DNA of 64,000 nt from Candidatus Pelagibacter communis. Lineage in GTDB: Bacteria > Pseudomonadota > Alphaproteobacteria > Pelagibacterales > Pelagibacteraceae. Location: assembly GCF_012932795.1 (NCBI RefSeq), contig NZ_LANA01000002.1, positions 202,836 to 266,835 on the forward strand. The letters are read 5' to 3'. Numbering within the stretch: the stretch's first letter is position 1; every line of letters starts with the position of its first letter. Of the stretch, positions 14,545 to 23,854 are shown in pieces. Position numbers and translations under genes: made by a program. A model generated the notes under the pieces. It worked only from the letters and a program-made list of their open reading frames with translations, was not told the DNA's origin and did no database searches.

Positions 14545-15291
14545 CTAATCAAGAATTTTTTTTAAATAACTTAAATGATGAAACACAATTGCTGCACTAT
14601 TTGAGATATTTAAGCTTTCTACATCCTTATTTATATCTATCTTAACAAAAAAATCTGTGTACTTTCCAGTATGTTCCCTCATACCAAAACCCTCAGATCC
14701 AAATAAAAGAACATTTTTTCCTTCCCATTTGATGTCGGTAAAGTCTTTTTCCCCTCTTGCATCAAACCCATAAACCCAAAAATTCTTTTCTCTTAAATTT
14801 TTAAGTGTTGAATTTATGTTTGACACCTCAAAAATATTAATATGCTCCATACATCCACTCGCTGCTTTATACATAAGCTTACTATCAGAGGGGAACTGTC
14901 TTTCTTTAACTATTAATCCGTCAATATGAAATGAAGAGGCACTTCTAATTAATGATCCAATATTTCTTGGGTCAGTTACTTCATCAATACAAACAAATGT
15001 TAATTTGTTTTTTCCTTTTATAAATTCTTTTAAGTCGGGTTGATCGATATGCTCCACTTCTGCAATGTACCCACCGTGCATGATTTGATCTTTAGAAGTG
15101 TACTTATCTAATTCTTTTTTTGATTTAAAATAAACCTTAACGTCCTCAAGAACATTTTTCTTTGGGTTTTTTCTATGAATATTTTTTTTACTTTCTTCCG
15201 TTAAAAAAACTTTTAAAACCTTTCTTTTTGGGTTTCTTAAAGCCTCAATAACAGCATGTTGACCAACGATTAAAAAAGATGATTTATTCAT
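14545..15291 (-). CDS. rlmB: 23S rRNA (guanosine-2'-O-)-methyltransferase RlmB (TrmH/SpoU family), 248 aa
   Basis: SPOUT-class RNA methyltransferase expected to modify 23S rRNA at the position equivalent to G2251, using SAM bound in a C-terminal trefoil knot. The N-terminal substrate-binding domain starts IVGQHAVIEALRN. Motif 1 is DPRNIGSLIRSA, motif 2 is LLFGSEGFGMR, and motif 3 is SLNISNSAAIVFHH. It points left toward the tRNA-Thr integration site and is divergent from tRNA-Tyr, with a 131-bp shared promoter gap. It is the first core-genome gene to the right of the islands. Confidence 0.92.
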   Translation of the reverse strand: MNKSSFLIVGQHAVIEALRNPKRKVLKVFLTEESKKNIHRKNPKKNVLEDVKVYFKSKKELDKYTSKDQIMHGGYIAEVEHIDQPDLKEFIKGKNKLTFVCIDEVTDPRNIGSLIRSASSFHIDGLIVKERQFPSDSKLMYKAASGCMEHINIFEVSNINSTLKNLREKNFWVYGFDARGEKDFTDIKWEGKNVLLFGSEGFGMREHTGKYTDFFVKIDINKDVESLNISNSAAIVFHHLSYLKKILD

Positions 15292-15344
15292 AAATTATCC
15301 TTGTTTTATACGTATTTTCCTGCATTTTCACAGTAAATCTCGTG

Positions 15345-15372
15345 TTGCAATTGCATAATAAAAATATATAAA
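15345..15372 (+). promoter_or_regulatory. Candidate promoter for tRNA-Tyr, tRNA-Gly and tuf
   Basis: TTGCAA (15345-15350) and TATAAA (15367-15372) are separated by 16 bp in the gap between rlmB and tRNA-Tyr. Initiation would be about 45 bases before the tRNA. Nothing between here and nusG looks like an obvious terminator, so a long tRNA-tuf-secE transcript is possible. Confidence 0.45.
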
Positions 15373-15422
15373 ACGGCTGTTGTTTGAAGCTTTTATTGAA
15401 CAAGGGGACACTTCCCCAAAAA

Positions 15423-15508
15423 GGAGGGGTTCCAGAGCGGTCAAATGGGGCGGGCTGTAAACCCGTTGACTTCGGTCTTCGAAAGTTCGAATCTTTCCCC
15501 CTCCACCA
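15423..15508 (+). tRNA. tRNA-Tyr (anticodon GTA)
   Basis: The acceptor strand GGAGGGG pairs with CCCCTCC. The anticodon loop carries GTA between GGGCT and ACCC. A long class II variable arm (around TGACTTCGGTCTTCG) and an encoded CCA are present. It is 47 bases upstream of tRNA-Gly and probably processed from the same precursor. Confidence 0.95.
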
Positions 15509-15555
15509 TTCAATAAATTTTTTTAATAACAATGGAGTGTTATTCTTGATGTTGT

Positions 15556-15629
15556 GCGGGTGTAGTTCAATGGTAGAACGCTAGCCTTCCAAGCTGGATG
15601 TAAGAGTTCGATTCTCTTTACCCGCTCCA
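15556..15629 (+). tRNA. tRNA-Gly (anticodon TCC)
   Basis: The acceptor strand GCGGGTG pairs with TACCCGC (one G-U). The anticodon stem CTAGC/GCTGG encloses loop CTTCCAA with anticodon TCC. CCA is encoded. It lies 48 bases before tuf, as part of a tRNA-tuf transcript. Confidence 0.95.
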
Positions 15630-15677
15630 AGAAAAAAAGAAATTATTAATAAAAACTAAAACTGAGGTAAAAAAGTA

Positions 15678-16868
15678 ATGTCAAAAGAAAAGTTCGTAAG
15701 AAATAAACCACACTGTAACATTGGTACAATTGGTCATGTCGACCATGGTAAAACAACATTAACTGCTGCAATTACAATCACTCTATCAGAAGCTGGTGGA
15801 GCAAAAGCTGTTGCTTACGATCAGATTGATAAAGCCCCTGAGGAAAAAGAAAGAGGGATTACAATTTCAACTGCTCACGTTGAGTACGAAACTGAAAAAA
15901 GACACTACGCACACGTAGATTGCCCAGGTCACGCTGACTATGTAAAAAATATGATTACAGGTGCAGCTCAAATGGATGGAGCAATTTTAGTTGTTAACGC
16001 AGCTGACGGTCCTATGCCTCAAACTAGAGAACACATTCTTTTAGGAAGACAAGTTGGTATTCCTTCAATTGTTGTTTACTTAAACAAAGTAGACCAAGTT
16101 GATGATAAAGACATGATTGAACTTGTAGAAGAAGAAATTAGAGAACTTTTAACTTCATATAAATATCCAGGTGACAAAACTCCAATCATTAAAGGTTCAG
16201 CATTAGCAGCCGTAGAAAAAAGAGATGATGAAATTGGAAAAAATTCTATTTTAGAATTAATGAAAGCAGTTGATGAATTTATTCCTCAACCAACTAGAGA
16301 CAAAGACAAACCTTTTCTAATGCCTGTTGAGGATGTTTTCTCAATTTCTGGCAGGGGAACTGTAGCAACTGGAAGAATTGAATCTGGTGTTATTAAAACA
16401 GGTGAAGAAGTTGAAATTGTTGGTGTTACTGAAACTAAAAAATCAGTTTGTACTGGTGTTGAAATGTTTAGAAAACTTTTAGACTCAGGTGAGGCTGGTG
16501 ATAACGTTGGTATCTTATTAAGAGGTGTTGAGCGGGATGACATTCAAAGAGGACAAGTCCTTTGTAAACCTGGTTCAATTACACCACATACTAAATTTGA
16601 AGCTCAGGCTTATGTACTTAAAAAAGATGAGGGTGGAAGACATACTCCTTTCTTTACTAAATACAGACCACAGTTTTACTTTAGAACAACAGATGTAACA
16701 GGTGAAGTAACATTGCCAGCAGGAACTGAAATGGTTATGCCTGGTGATGATGCTAAATTCACAGTTACTTTAATTACTCCAATCGCGATGAGTGAAAAAC
16801 TAAATTTTGCTATCCGTGAAGGTGGTAGAACAGTTGGAGCTGGAGTAGTAACAAAAATTATAGAGTAA
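15678..16868 (+). CDS. tuf: Elongation factor Tu, 396 aa
   Basis: GTPase that delivers aminoacyl-tRNA to the ribosome. The P-loop is GHVDHGKT (19-26), G3 is DCPGHADY, and G4 is NKVD; beta-barrel domains II and III follow ([19 protein letters not shown]). Full family length. It is placed between tRNA-Gly and tRNA-Trp rather than after fusA, and no second tuf occurs in the str operon downstream, so this may be the sole copy. An AGGT-type ribosome-binding site precedes the ATG. Confidence 0.98.
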   Translation: MSKEKFVRNKPHCNIGTIGHVDHGKTTLTAAITITLSEAGGAKAVAYDQIDKAPEEKERGITISTAHVEYETEKRHYAHVDCPGHADYVKNMITGAAQMDGAILVVNAADGPMPQTREHILLGRQVGIPSIVVYLNKVDQVDDKDMIELVEEEIRELLTSYKYPGDKTPIIKGSALAAVEKRDDEIGKNSILELMKAVDEFIPQPTRDKDKPFLMPVEDVFSISGRGTVATGRIESGVIKTGEEVEIVGVTETKKSVCTGVEMFRKLLDSGEAGDNVGILLRGVERDDIQRGQVLCKPGSITPHTKFEAQAYVLKKDEGGRHTPFFTKYRPQFYFRTTDVTGEVTLPAGTEMVMPGDDAKFTVTLITPIAMSEKLNFAIREGGRTVGAGVVTKIIE

Positions 16869-16875
16869 ACTCTAT

Positions 16876-16951
16876 AGGAGTGTAGCTCAATTGGTAGAGC
16901 GCCGGTCTCCAAAACCGGAGGCTGAGGGTTCGAGTCCCTCCGCTCCTGCCA
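16876..16951 (+). tRNA. tRNA-Trp (anticodon CCA)
   Basis: The acceptor strand AGGAGTG pairs with CGCTCCT. The anticodon loop CTCCAAA carries CCA inside the CCGGT/ACCGG stem. Discriminator G and CCA are encoded. It starts 7 bases after the tuf stop and ends 19 bases before secE, the conserved tuf - trnW - secE order. Confidence 0.96.
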
Positions 16952-16970
16952 ATAAGCTGAATGATATATT

Positions 16971-17162
16971 ATGAAAAACCCAATTAAATTTATTCAAGAA
17001 GTTAAGCAAGAGGCTTTTAAAGTTTCTTGGCCAACTGGAAAAGAGACTATGCAAGGTGCTTTAATGGTATTTGCTATGGCTTTGGTTATGTCGCTTTTCT
17101 TTTTACTTCTTGATCAATTTCTAAAGTTTTTATTGGAAGCATTACTAAAGGTAAGTATTTGA
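16971..17162 (+). CDS. secE: Preprotein translocase subunit SecE, 63 aa
   Basis: Small inner-membrane subunit of SecYEG. It has the typical short form: an amphipathic start (PIKFIQEVKQEAFKVSWPTGKE, carrying the conserved W-P) and one membrane helix (ALVMSLFFLLLDQFLKFLL). The stop overlaps the nusG ATG by one base (TGATG), the standard secE-nusG coupling. Confidence 0.93.
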   Translation: MKNPIKFIQEVKQEAFKVSWPTGKETMQGALMVFAMALVMSLFFLLLDQFLKFLLEALLKVSI

Positions 17163-17692
17163 TGAAAAATTGGTATATTGTTCAATCTCACTCAAATTTT
17201 GAGAATAAAGTTGCTGGATTAATAAAAGAAGAAGCTGAAAAAGCTAAAATTGCAGACAAAGTTGAAGAAATCGTTGTTCCAACTCATGATGTAACTGAAG
17301 TTAAAAGAGGAAAGAGAATTCAAAGAAAAAAGAAGTACTTTCCAGGTTATGTTTTAATAAAATGTGAGATGGATAATGGTCTTTATCATTTAATTAAAAA
17401 TTTAAAGAGAGTTAGTGGTTTTTTAGGCTCTAAAGGCATTCCCGTACCAGTATCTGACAAGGAAATAGAAAAAATTCTAGGTCAAATAAAAGATGGTGTA
17501 GCACAGCCAAAATCTGGTATAGAATACAGCATTGGTGAAAAGGTTCAGGTTGTTGATGGACCTTTTGCATCATTCAGTGGAATGGTTGAAGATATTGATG
17601 AAGAGAAATCTAGATTAAAAGTTTCAGTATCAATTTTTGGAAGACCTACTCCTGTTGATTTAGAATATAACCAAGTAGAGAAAGCAAGTTAA
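17162..17692 (+). CDS. nusG: Transcription termination/antitermination factor NusG, 176 aa
   Basis: Links RNA polymerase to Rho or to the ribosome through S10. The NGN domain starts [17 protein letters not shown] and contains PGYVLIK; a C-terminal KOW motif ([19 protein letters not shown]) follows. I choose the ATG at 17162, which overlaps the secE stop; an in-frame TTG one codon earlier is less likely. rplK follows with a one-base overlap. Confidence 0.95.
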   Translation: MKNWYIVQSHSNFENKVAGLIKEEAEKAKIADKVEEIVVPTHDVTEVKRGKRIQRKKKYFPGYVLIKCEMDNGLYHLIKNLKRVSGFLGSKGIPVPVSDKEIEKILGQIKDGVAQPKSGIEYSIGEKVQVVDGPFASFSGMVEDIDEEKSRLKVSVSIFGRPTPVDLEYNQVEKAS

Positions 17693-18117
17693 TGGCAAAA
17701 GAAATTAGTGGCTACATAAAATTACAAATTTTGGGTGGTCAAGCAAATCCAGCTCCACCGGTTGGACCTGCTTTAGGTCAACGTGGAATTAACATAATGG
17801 AATTTTGTAAAGCTTTTAACGATAAGACCAAGGCATTTGCTGGAAAACCAATTCCAGTAATTATTACAGTTTATAAAGATAAAAAATTTGATTTTGAAAT
17901 TAAATCACCACCAGCATCTCACTTTATTAAAGAAGCTGCTAAATTAAAAGGTGGATCAAAAGAACCAGGAAGAAGTATAGCTGGATCAATTTCAAAAAAA
18001 CAAGCTGAAGATATTGCAACACAAAAAATGAAAGATCTTAATGCACATGATTTGGAACAAGCAGTTAAAATCATTGAAGGCTCAGCAAGATCAATGGGAA
18101 TAGAGGTTAAAGACTAA
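17692..18117 (+). CDS. rplK: 50S ribosomal protein L11, 141 aa
   Basis: Binds the GTPase-associated region of 23S rRNA. The N-terminal domain has the conserved proline-rich helix segment ([15 protein letters not shown]), where thiostrepton-resistance changes map in other bacteria. The C-terminal RNA-binding domain ends SARSMGIEV. Typical length. Its start and stop each overlap the neighbouring gene by one base (TAATG), giving a coupled nusG-rplK-rplA unit. Confidence 0.97.
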   Translation: MAKEISGYIKLQILGGQANPAPPVGPALGQRGINIMEFCKAFNDKTKAFAGKPIPVIITVYKDKKFDFEIKSPPASHFIKEAAKLKGGSKEPGRSIAGSISKKQAEDIATQKMKDLNAHDLEQAVKIIEGSARSMGIEVKD

Positions 18118-18806
18118 TGGCTTCAAAAAGATTTAGTAAATTACCAGAAAAAACAAAAGACTTAACATCCGAATCAATTGAAAAATTATTGCCAGTGATT
18201 AAAAAAAACTGCACGACAAAATTTGATGAGTCTATTGATTTAAGCCTCCAAGTAAATAACAAACAGAAAAAAGGTGAAGTTAATATTAGAACTGTAGTTA
18301 ATTTACCAGGTGGTAATGGTAAAAATGTAAAGGTTGCTGTTGTTTGTGAAGACGACAAAACTCAGGAAGCCAAAGATGCAGGTGCTGATATAGTAGGCAG
18401 TGAAGAATTTATCGAGCAAATTAAGGCTGGTGAATTAAATTTTGAAAAATTGATTTGTACGCCAGGCATGATGATTAAACTTTCTAAACTTGGAAAAGTT
18501 TTGGGACCAAAGGGACTTATGCCTAACCCTAAACTTGGTTCTGTTTCTGACAATGTGAAACAAGCAGTTACAGATGCTAAATCTGGTCAAGCTGAAATCA
18601 GAAATGATAAAGATGGAAATATTGGTGTTAGTATTGGTAAAAAATCTTTCCATGACGATCAATTGTTGAAAAATTATAATGCAATTCTTGATGCTTTAGA
18701 CAAAGAAAAGGGTAATCTAACTTTAAAAGGTGATTTAATAAAAAATACTTTTGTAACATCAAGTATGGGCGTGTCTTACAAAATTAAATTAGGAAAAGTT
18801 ATTTAG
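18117..18806 (+). CDS. rplA: 50S ribosomal protein L1, 229 aa
   Basis: Forms the L1 stalk at the E site and in many bacteria represses its own operon. Signature segments are TPGMMIKLSKLGKVLGPKGLMPNPK and, near the C-terminus, TSSMGVSYKI. The only candidate autoregulatory leader lies inside coding sequence, because the rplK-rplA overlap leaves no intergenic space. Normal length. Confidence 0.97.
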   Translation: MASKRFSKLPEKTKDLTSESIEKLLPVIKKNCTTKFDESIDLSLQVNNKQKKGEVNIRTVVNLPGGNGKNVKVAVVCEDDKTQEAKDAGADIVGSEEFIEQIKAGELNFEKLICTPGMMIKLSKLGKVLGPKGLMPNPKLGSVSDNVKQAVTDAKSGQAEIRNDKDGNIGVSIGKKSFHDDQLLKNYNAILDALDKEKGNLTLKGDLIKNTFVTSSMGVSYKIKLGKVI

Positions 18807-18808
18807 TC

Positions 18809-19318
18809 ATGATGAGTCGAGAACAAAAAAAAGCATATATCACAGAGATGGAATCTCAGTTTCAAAACCATGAAGCTGTATTAGTTACTCATTACCAGGG
18901 GCTTACAATGTCACAACTTGATGAACTAAGATCTCAAATGAGAGAACATGGAATTATATTTAAAATTACTAAAAACAGAATAACTAAACTAGCAATAGAA
19001 AAAACTAAGTGTAAAGACCTTTCTAATTTATTTGCAGGCGCTACAGCTGTAGCATTTTCTGACGATGCCATCATTTCAGCAAGAATTTTATCAAAGTTCG
19101 CTAAAACAAATGAAAACTTGAAGTTATTAGGTGGAATAATGGGAAATGATGTTTTGGATCAAGCTGGAGTTCAAAATGTTGCCAATTTACCAACTTTAGA
19201 CGAGGCGCGTGCTAATATTGTGGGAATTCTAGCAACACCTGCATCTAAATTTGTAAGTATTTTACTTGCACGATCTGAAAAAATGAGTATTTTGTCACCA
19301 GAAAATTCTGAAAAATAA
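18809..19318 (+). CDS. rplJ: 50S ribosomal protein L10, 169 aa
   Basis: Base of the L7/L12 stalk. The N-terminal rRNA-binding part contains VTHYQGLTMSQLDELR and ITKNRITKLAI; the C-terminal helix that docks L12 dimers ends the protein. Two adjacent ATGs (18809 and 18812) could start it. It begins only 2 bases after rplA, so the long L10 leader known from enteric bacteria is absent. Confidence 0.95.
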   Translation: MMSREQKKAYITEMESQFQNHEAVLVTHYQGLTMSQLDELRSQMREHGIIFKITKNRITKLAIEKTKCKDLSNLFAGATAVAFSDDAIISARILSKFAKTNENLKLLGGIMGNDVLDQAGVQNVANLPTLDEARANIVGILATPASKFVSILLARSEKMSILSPENSEK

Positions 19319-19339
19319 CCATAAAGAAATAAAAAAAAT

Positions 19340-19705
19340 ATGCCTGATTTAAATAAAATTATTGAAGATTTATCAAGTTTGACTGTAGTGGAAGCAGCTG
19401 ATCTTTCTAAGCAACTTGAAGAAAAATGGGGTGTTACAGCTATGGCTGCAGCAGCACCAGCGGCAGCGGCAGGTGGAGCAGCTGAAGAAGCAAAAGATGA
19501 GTTTACAGTTATGTTAGTTTCAGCTGGTGATAAAAAAATTAATGTTATCAAAGAAGTTAGAGCAGCAACATCTTTAGGTCTTAAAGAAGCAAAAGATCTA
19601 GTTGAAGGTGCACCTAAAGAAGTTAAATCTGGTGTAAATAAAAAAGATGCTGAAGAGCTTAAAACTAAATTAGAAGCAGCCGGCGCAAAAGTAGAACTTA
19701 AATAA
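19340..19705 (+). CDS. rplL: 50S ribosomal protein L7/L12, 121 aa
   Basis: Multi-copy stalk protein that recruits translation GTPases. An N-terminal dimerisation helix is followed by an Ala/Gly hinge ([16 protein letters not shown]). The C-terminal factor-binding domain has [20 protein letters not shown] and ends GAKVELK. Typical length. It is followed by a strong hairpin (19726-19750) before rpoB. Confidence 0.97.
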   Translation: MPDLNKIIEDLSSLTVVEAADLSKQLEEKWGVTAMAAAAPAAAAGGAAEEAKDEFTVMLVSAGDKKINVIKEVRAATSLGLKEAKDLVEGAPKEVKSGVNKKDAEELKTKLEAAGAKVELK

Positions 19706-19725
19706 ATTAATTAGAAAGAACTTAA

Positions 19726-19750
19726 TTATTGATTAATTTTTAATCAATAA
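19726..19750 (+). terminator. Hairpin between rplL and rpoB (possible attenuator or processing site)
   Basis: An 11-bp perfect stem (TTATTGATTAA, 19726-19736, with TTAATCAATAA, 19740-19750) closes a 3-base loop in the 55-bp rplL-rpoB gap. It is AT-rich and followed by CTATTTATA rather than a clean U-tract, so full termination is unlikely. In Escherichia coli an attenuator and an RNase III site occupy this same gap and reduce rpoBC relative to rplJL. A similar role is inferred here. Confidence 0.5.
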
Positions 19751-19760
19751 CTATTTATAA

Positions 19761-22700
19761 ATGCAATTATCTTTTACTGAAAAAAAAAATATCAGAAAAA
19801 GTTTTGGTAAATTAACTGAAACTCTATCTATACCTAATTTAATAGAAGTTCAGAAAAATTCTTATAAACAATTAACAGATTTTGACTCTCAAGCTGGAGA
19901 TTTATCTAAAGGTTTTGACAGAGTTTTTAAAAGTATTTTTCCAATAGAAGATCTTAATGATAAAGGGACGCTGGAATATGTATCATATAGATTAGAAAAA
20001 CCAAAATTTGATACCGAAGAATGTATACAGAGAGGTTTGTCTTTTACGTCAGCTCTTAAATGTACATTAAGATTAGTTGTTTATGAAATAGATCAAGAAA
20101 AGAATACAAAGGATATTTTATCAGCAAAAGAACAAGAAGTCTATATGGGTGAAGTTCCTATGATGACAGATAGTGGAACTTTTATAACTAATGGAGTTCA
20201 AAGAGTAGTTGTTAATCAAATGCATAGAAGTCCAGGTGTATTCTTTGACCATGATAAAGGAAAATCCCATGCAAGTGGTAAGCTTCTTTTTAATTGCAGG
20301 GTTATACCTAATAGAGGCTCTTGGTTAGACTTAGAGTATGACGTAAAAGATTTTTTATATTTTAAGATAGATAGAAAGAAAAAAATTTTTATATCAACTT
20401 TATTGATGGCATTAGGATTTACCAAATCGGAAATTGCTGATGAATTTTATAGTAAAGAAACTTATTCATTTGATAGTAAAACTGGTAAATGGAAAACAAA
20501 ATTTAATCCAGAAAACTACAAGGCAAAAAATTTTTCTGAAGAGGTTGTAGACATTAAAACAGGCAATGTTGTTATTAAATTAGGAGATAAAGTAAACTAT
20601 TTAACTGCCAAAAAACTAGCTAGTGATGGCTTAAAAGATATTTTAGTTTCACAAGAATCACTATATGGAAAATTTTTACATAGTGAAGTTAAAACTAATG
20701 ATGCAGAAGAAGAGGATAATTTTGGAATTGGAACAGAACTAAATGACACTATCATTAATAAAATCATTGATTCAAAAATATCTTCAATTGAAATTTCCAT
20801 AACAAATTCAATAAACAAAGGACCTTATTTATTAACAACTATTTTAAATGATAAAAATAACACTAAAGATGAAGCAGTAACTGAAGTTTATAAAGTTTTA
20901 AGACCAGGAGAACCGCCTACACCTGAAATTGCCACACAAATTTTTAACAATTTATTTTTTAGTTCCGAAAGATATGACCTTTCTGATGTTGGTAGAGTAA
21001 AAATGAATTCAAGACTTGGCTTAGAATGCTCAGATAAAGTAACGATTTTAAGAAATGACGATATTGTAGCTATTATTCATAAAATGCTAGAATTAAGAGA
21101 TGGAAAAGACGAAGTTGATGATATTGACCATTTAGGAAATAGAAGAGTTAGATCTGTAGGAGAGTTGGTTGAAAACCAAGCTCGAATAGGTGTTTATAGA
21201 ATGGAGAGAGCTATTAAAGAAAAAATGACGACTCTAGATATCGAGTCAGCCATGCCCCAGGATTTGATTAATGCAAAACCTTTAACTGTTTCACTTAAAG
21301 ATTTTTTTGTGAGCTCCCAACTTTCACAATTCATGGATCAAACAAATCCACTTTCTGAAATAACCCATAAAAGAAGAGTTTCTGCTTTAGGACCAGGTGG
21401 GTTAACTCGTGAAAGAGCTGGATTTGAAGTTCGTGATGTTCACCCAACCCACTATGGTAGAATTTGTCCAATAGAAACTCCTGAGGGACCAAACATTGGA
21501 CTAATAAATAGTCTATCTACTTATGCAAAAATTAATAAATATGGTTTTATTGAGAGTCCTTATAAAAAAGTTAAAAATGGTACTGTTGAAGATAAAGTTG
21601 AATATTTATCAGCTATGGAAGAAACAAAACATACTATAGCTCAAGCTAATACTAAGGTTGATAAAAATGGAAAAATTTTAGAGGAACTCGTTTCTTGTAG
21701 AGAAAACCTAAATTTTATTTTGTCTAAGCCAGATAATATTGATTATATAGATGTATCTCCAAAACAATTAGTTTCTGTTGCTGCATCTTTAATACCTTTT
21801 TTAGAAAATGATGACGCTAATAGAGCATTGATGGGGTCTAATATGATGCGGCAAGCAGTTCCCTTATTAAAACCAGAATCTCCTCTGGTAGGTACAGGTA
21901 TCGAAAGTGATGTTGCTTTAGACTCAGGTGTTACTATTGTTGCAAAACGTGATGGTATTGTAGATAAAATTGATGGAAAAAGAATTGTAATTAAAGCAAC
22001 AGACGAAACTGATTTTACCAAATCTGGTGTTGATATTCATAATTTACAAAAATTTAAAAGATCTAACCAGAATACTTGTATAAACCAAAAACCACTAGTT
22101 AGAGTTGGAGATAAAGTAAGATCTGGAGATATTATTGCGGATGGACCCTCAACAAAACTTGGTGAGTTAGCACTTGGTAAAAACGTAACTGTAGCCTTTA
22201 TGCCTTGGCAAGGATATAATTTTGAAGATTCGATTTTAATTTCTGAAAGATGTGTAACAGACGATGTATTTACTTCTGTTCATATAGTTGAATACGAAGT
22301 TATGGCTAGAGATACAAAACTAGGTGAAGAAGATATAACTAGAGATATTCCAAATGTTAACGAAGAAGCTTTAAAAAATTTAGACGAATCTGGAATTGTT
22401 TATATTGGAGCTGAGGTTAAAGCAGGTGATATTTTAGTTGGAAAAGTAACCCCAAAAGGAGATTCTGCGTCAGGACCTGAGGAAAAATTATTGAGATCAA
22501 TTTTTGGTGAAAAAGCGATAGATGTTACTGATACTTCTTTAAAAATGTCTAGGGGTAGCAGCGGAACTGTTGTTGACGTCCGTGTTTTTAATAGACATGG
22601 AATAGAAAAAGATGAAAGATCAATTACTATTGAAAGAGCAGAAATTGAAACAGTTCAACAAGATAAGATTGTTGAGGAAGAAATTTTAGAAAGAAGTATC

Positions 22701-23852
22701 AAACAAAGAGCTAATCAAATTTTATCAGGTGCTTCATTAACTAAAAAAATAAAAGATTTAGAAAATGGCACTAAACTTGACTTAGAAACTATAAATAAAA
22801 TCAACATCAATGATGTTTTTAAAATCACTGTCGGAAATGTTAAAGATGAAGCAAGCATCGCTCAGTTAAAAGATCAATACAACACGGCCAAGCAAGATAT
22901 TTTAGAAAGATTTGAAGACAAAGTTTTAAAGATTAGAAGTGGAGATGATTTATTACCAAGTGTAATGAAAATGGTTAAAGTTTTTGTTGCTATAAAAAGA
23001 AGGTTGAGACCAGGTGATAAAATGTCAGGTAGACATGGAAATAAAGGAGTTGTGAGTAAAATTGTTCCGGTTGAAGATATGCCTTATAGAGAAGATGGAA
23101 GACCAGTTGATATTGTGTTAAATCCACTTGGTGTACCAAGTCGTATGAATGTCGGTCAAATTTTAGAAACCCATTTAGGATGGGCATGTAAGGAATTTGG
23201 TGAAGAGGTTAAACGTTTAATTAATGATAATAATAAAAGAATTGAAAAAACAGAAAAAATATCAAAATTTTTAAAATCAGTTTATGGTAAAGAAATTTTT
23301 GATAGCAGTATCGACAAACTAAATAAAATAGAATTTAAAGATTTGTGTGAAAACTTACAAGATGGAATAGCTATAGCTACCCCAGTATTTGATGGTGCTA
23401 AAGAAAAAGATGTTTCAGAAATGCTTAAAATAGCTAATTTGCCAACTTCGGGCCAAACACATCTATGGGATGGAAGAACAGGTGAAATGTTTGATAGACC
23501 CGTAACGGTAGGAATTATTTATATGTTAAAACTTCATCACCTAGTTGAAGATAAAATCCATGCTAGATCCACAGGACCTTATAGTCTTGTTACACAACAA
23601 CCGTTGGGAGGAAAAGCTCAGTTAGGTGGACAGAGATTTGGTGAAATGGAAGTTTGGGCGCTTGAAGCTTATGGTGCCTCTTATACCTTACAAGAAATTT
23701 TAACTGTTAAATCAGACGACGTAGCAGGAAGAGTTAAAGTTTATGAAACTATAGTTAAGGGTGAGGAGAATTTTGAATCAGGAATACCTGAATCTTTCAA
23801 TGTATTAGTTAAAGAAATAAAATCATTAGCACTTAATATAGAGTTGAACTAA
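19761..23852 (+). CDS. rpoB: RNA polymerase beta subunit, 1363 aa
   Basis: Catalytic core subunit of RNA polymerase. The rifampicin pocket is canonical ([25 protein letters not shown]), with the Asp, His and Ser of the sensitive form all present. Later conserved blocks are [36 protein letters not shown] and the C-terminal [24 protein letters not shown]. Length is normal for alphaproteobacteria. rpoC follows after 2 bases. Confidence 0.98.
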   Translation: MQLSFTEKKNIRKSFGKLTETLSIPNLIEVQKNSYKQLTDFDSQAGDLSKGFDRVFKSIFPIEDLNDKGTLEYVSYRLEKPKFDTEECIQRGLSFTSALKCTLRLVVYEIDQEKNTKDILSAKEQEVYMGEVPMMTDSGTFITNGVQRVVVNQMHRSPGVFFDHDKGKSHASGKLLFNCRVIPNRGSWLDLEYDVKDFLYFKIDRKKKIFISTLLMALGFTKSEIADEFYSKETYSFDSKTGKWKTKFNPENYKAKNFSEEVVDIKTGNVVIKLGDKVNYLTAKKLASDGLKDILVSQESLYGKFLHSEVKTNDAEEEDNFGIGTELNDTIINKIIDSKISSIEISITNSINKGPYLLTTILNDKNNTKDEAVTEVYKVLRPGEPPTPEIATQIFNNLFFSSERYDLSDVGRVKMNSRLGLECSDKVTILRNDDIVAIIHKMLELRDGKDEVDDIDHLGNRRVRSVGELVENQARIGVYRMERAIKEKMTTLDIESAMPQDLINAKPLTVSLKDFFVSSQLSQFMDQTNPLSEITHKRRVSALGPGGLTRERAGFEVRDVHPTHYGRICPIETPEGPNIGLINSLSTYAKINKYGFIESPYKKVKNGTVEDKVEYLSAMEETKHTIAQANTKVDKNGKILEELVSCRENLNFILSKPDNIDYIDVSPKQLVSVAASLIPFLENDDANRALMGSNMMRQAVPLLKPESPLVGTGIESDVALDSGVTIVAKRDGIVDKIDGKRIVIKATDETDFTKSGVDIHNLQKFKRSNQNTCINQKPLVRVGDKVRSGDIIADGPSTKLGELALGKNVTVAFMPWQGYNFEDSILISERCVTDDVFTSVHIVEYEVMARDTKLGEEDITRDIPNVNEEALKNLDESGIVYIGAEVKAGDILVGKVTPKGDSASGPEEKLLRSIFGEKAIDVTDTSLKMSRGSSGTVVDVRVFNRHGIEKDERSITIERAEIETVQQDKIVEEEILERSIKQRANQILSGASLTKKIKDLENGTKLDLETINKININDVFKITVGNVKDEASIAQLKDQYNTAKQDILERFEDKVLKIRSGDDLLPSVMKMVKVFVAIKRRLRPGDKMSGRHGNKGVVSKIVPVEDMPYREDGRPVDIVLNPLGVPSRMNVGQILETHLGWACKEFGEEVKRLINDNNKRIEKTEKISKFLKSVYGKEIFDSSIDKLNKIEFKDLCENLQDGIAIATPVFDGAKEKDVSEMLKIANLPTSGQTHLWDGRTGEMFDRPVTVGIIYMLKLHHLVEDKIHARSTGPYSLVTQQPLGGKAQLGGQRFGEMEVWALEAYGASYTLQEILTVKSDDVAGRVKVYETIVKGEENFESGIPESFNVLVKEIKSLALNIELN

Positions 23853-23854
23853 AT

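Noticed and set aside
15284..15584. Several short frames on both strands around 15.3-15.6 kb
   Set aside because: They cover tRNA-Tyr and tRNA-Gly and have no independent coding signal.
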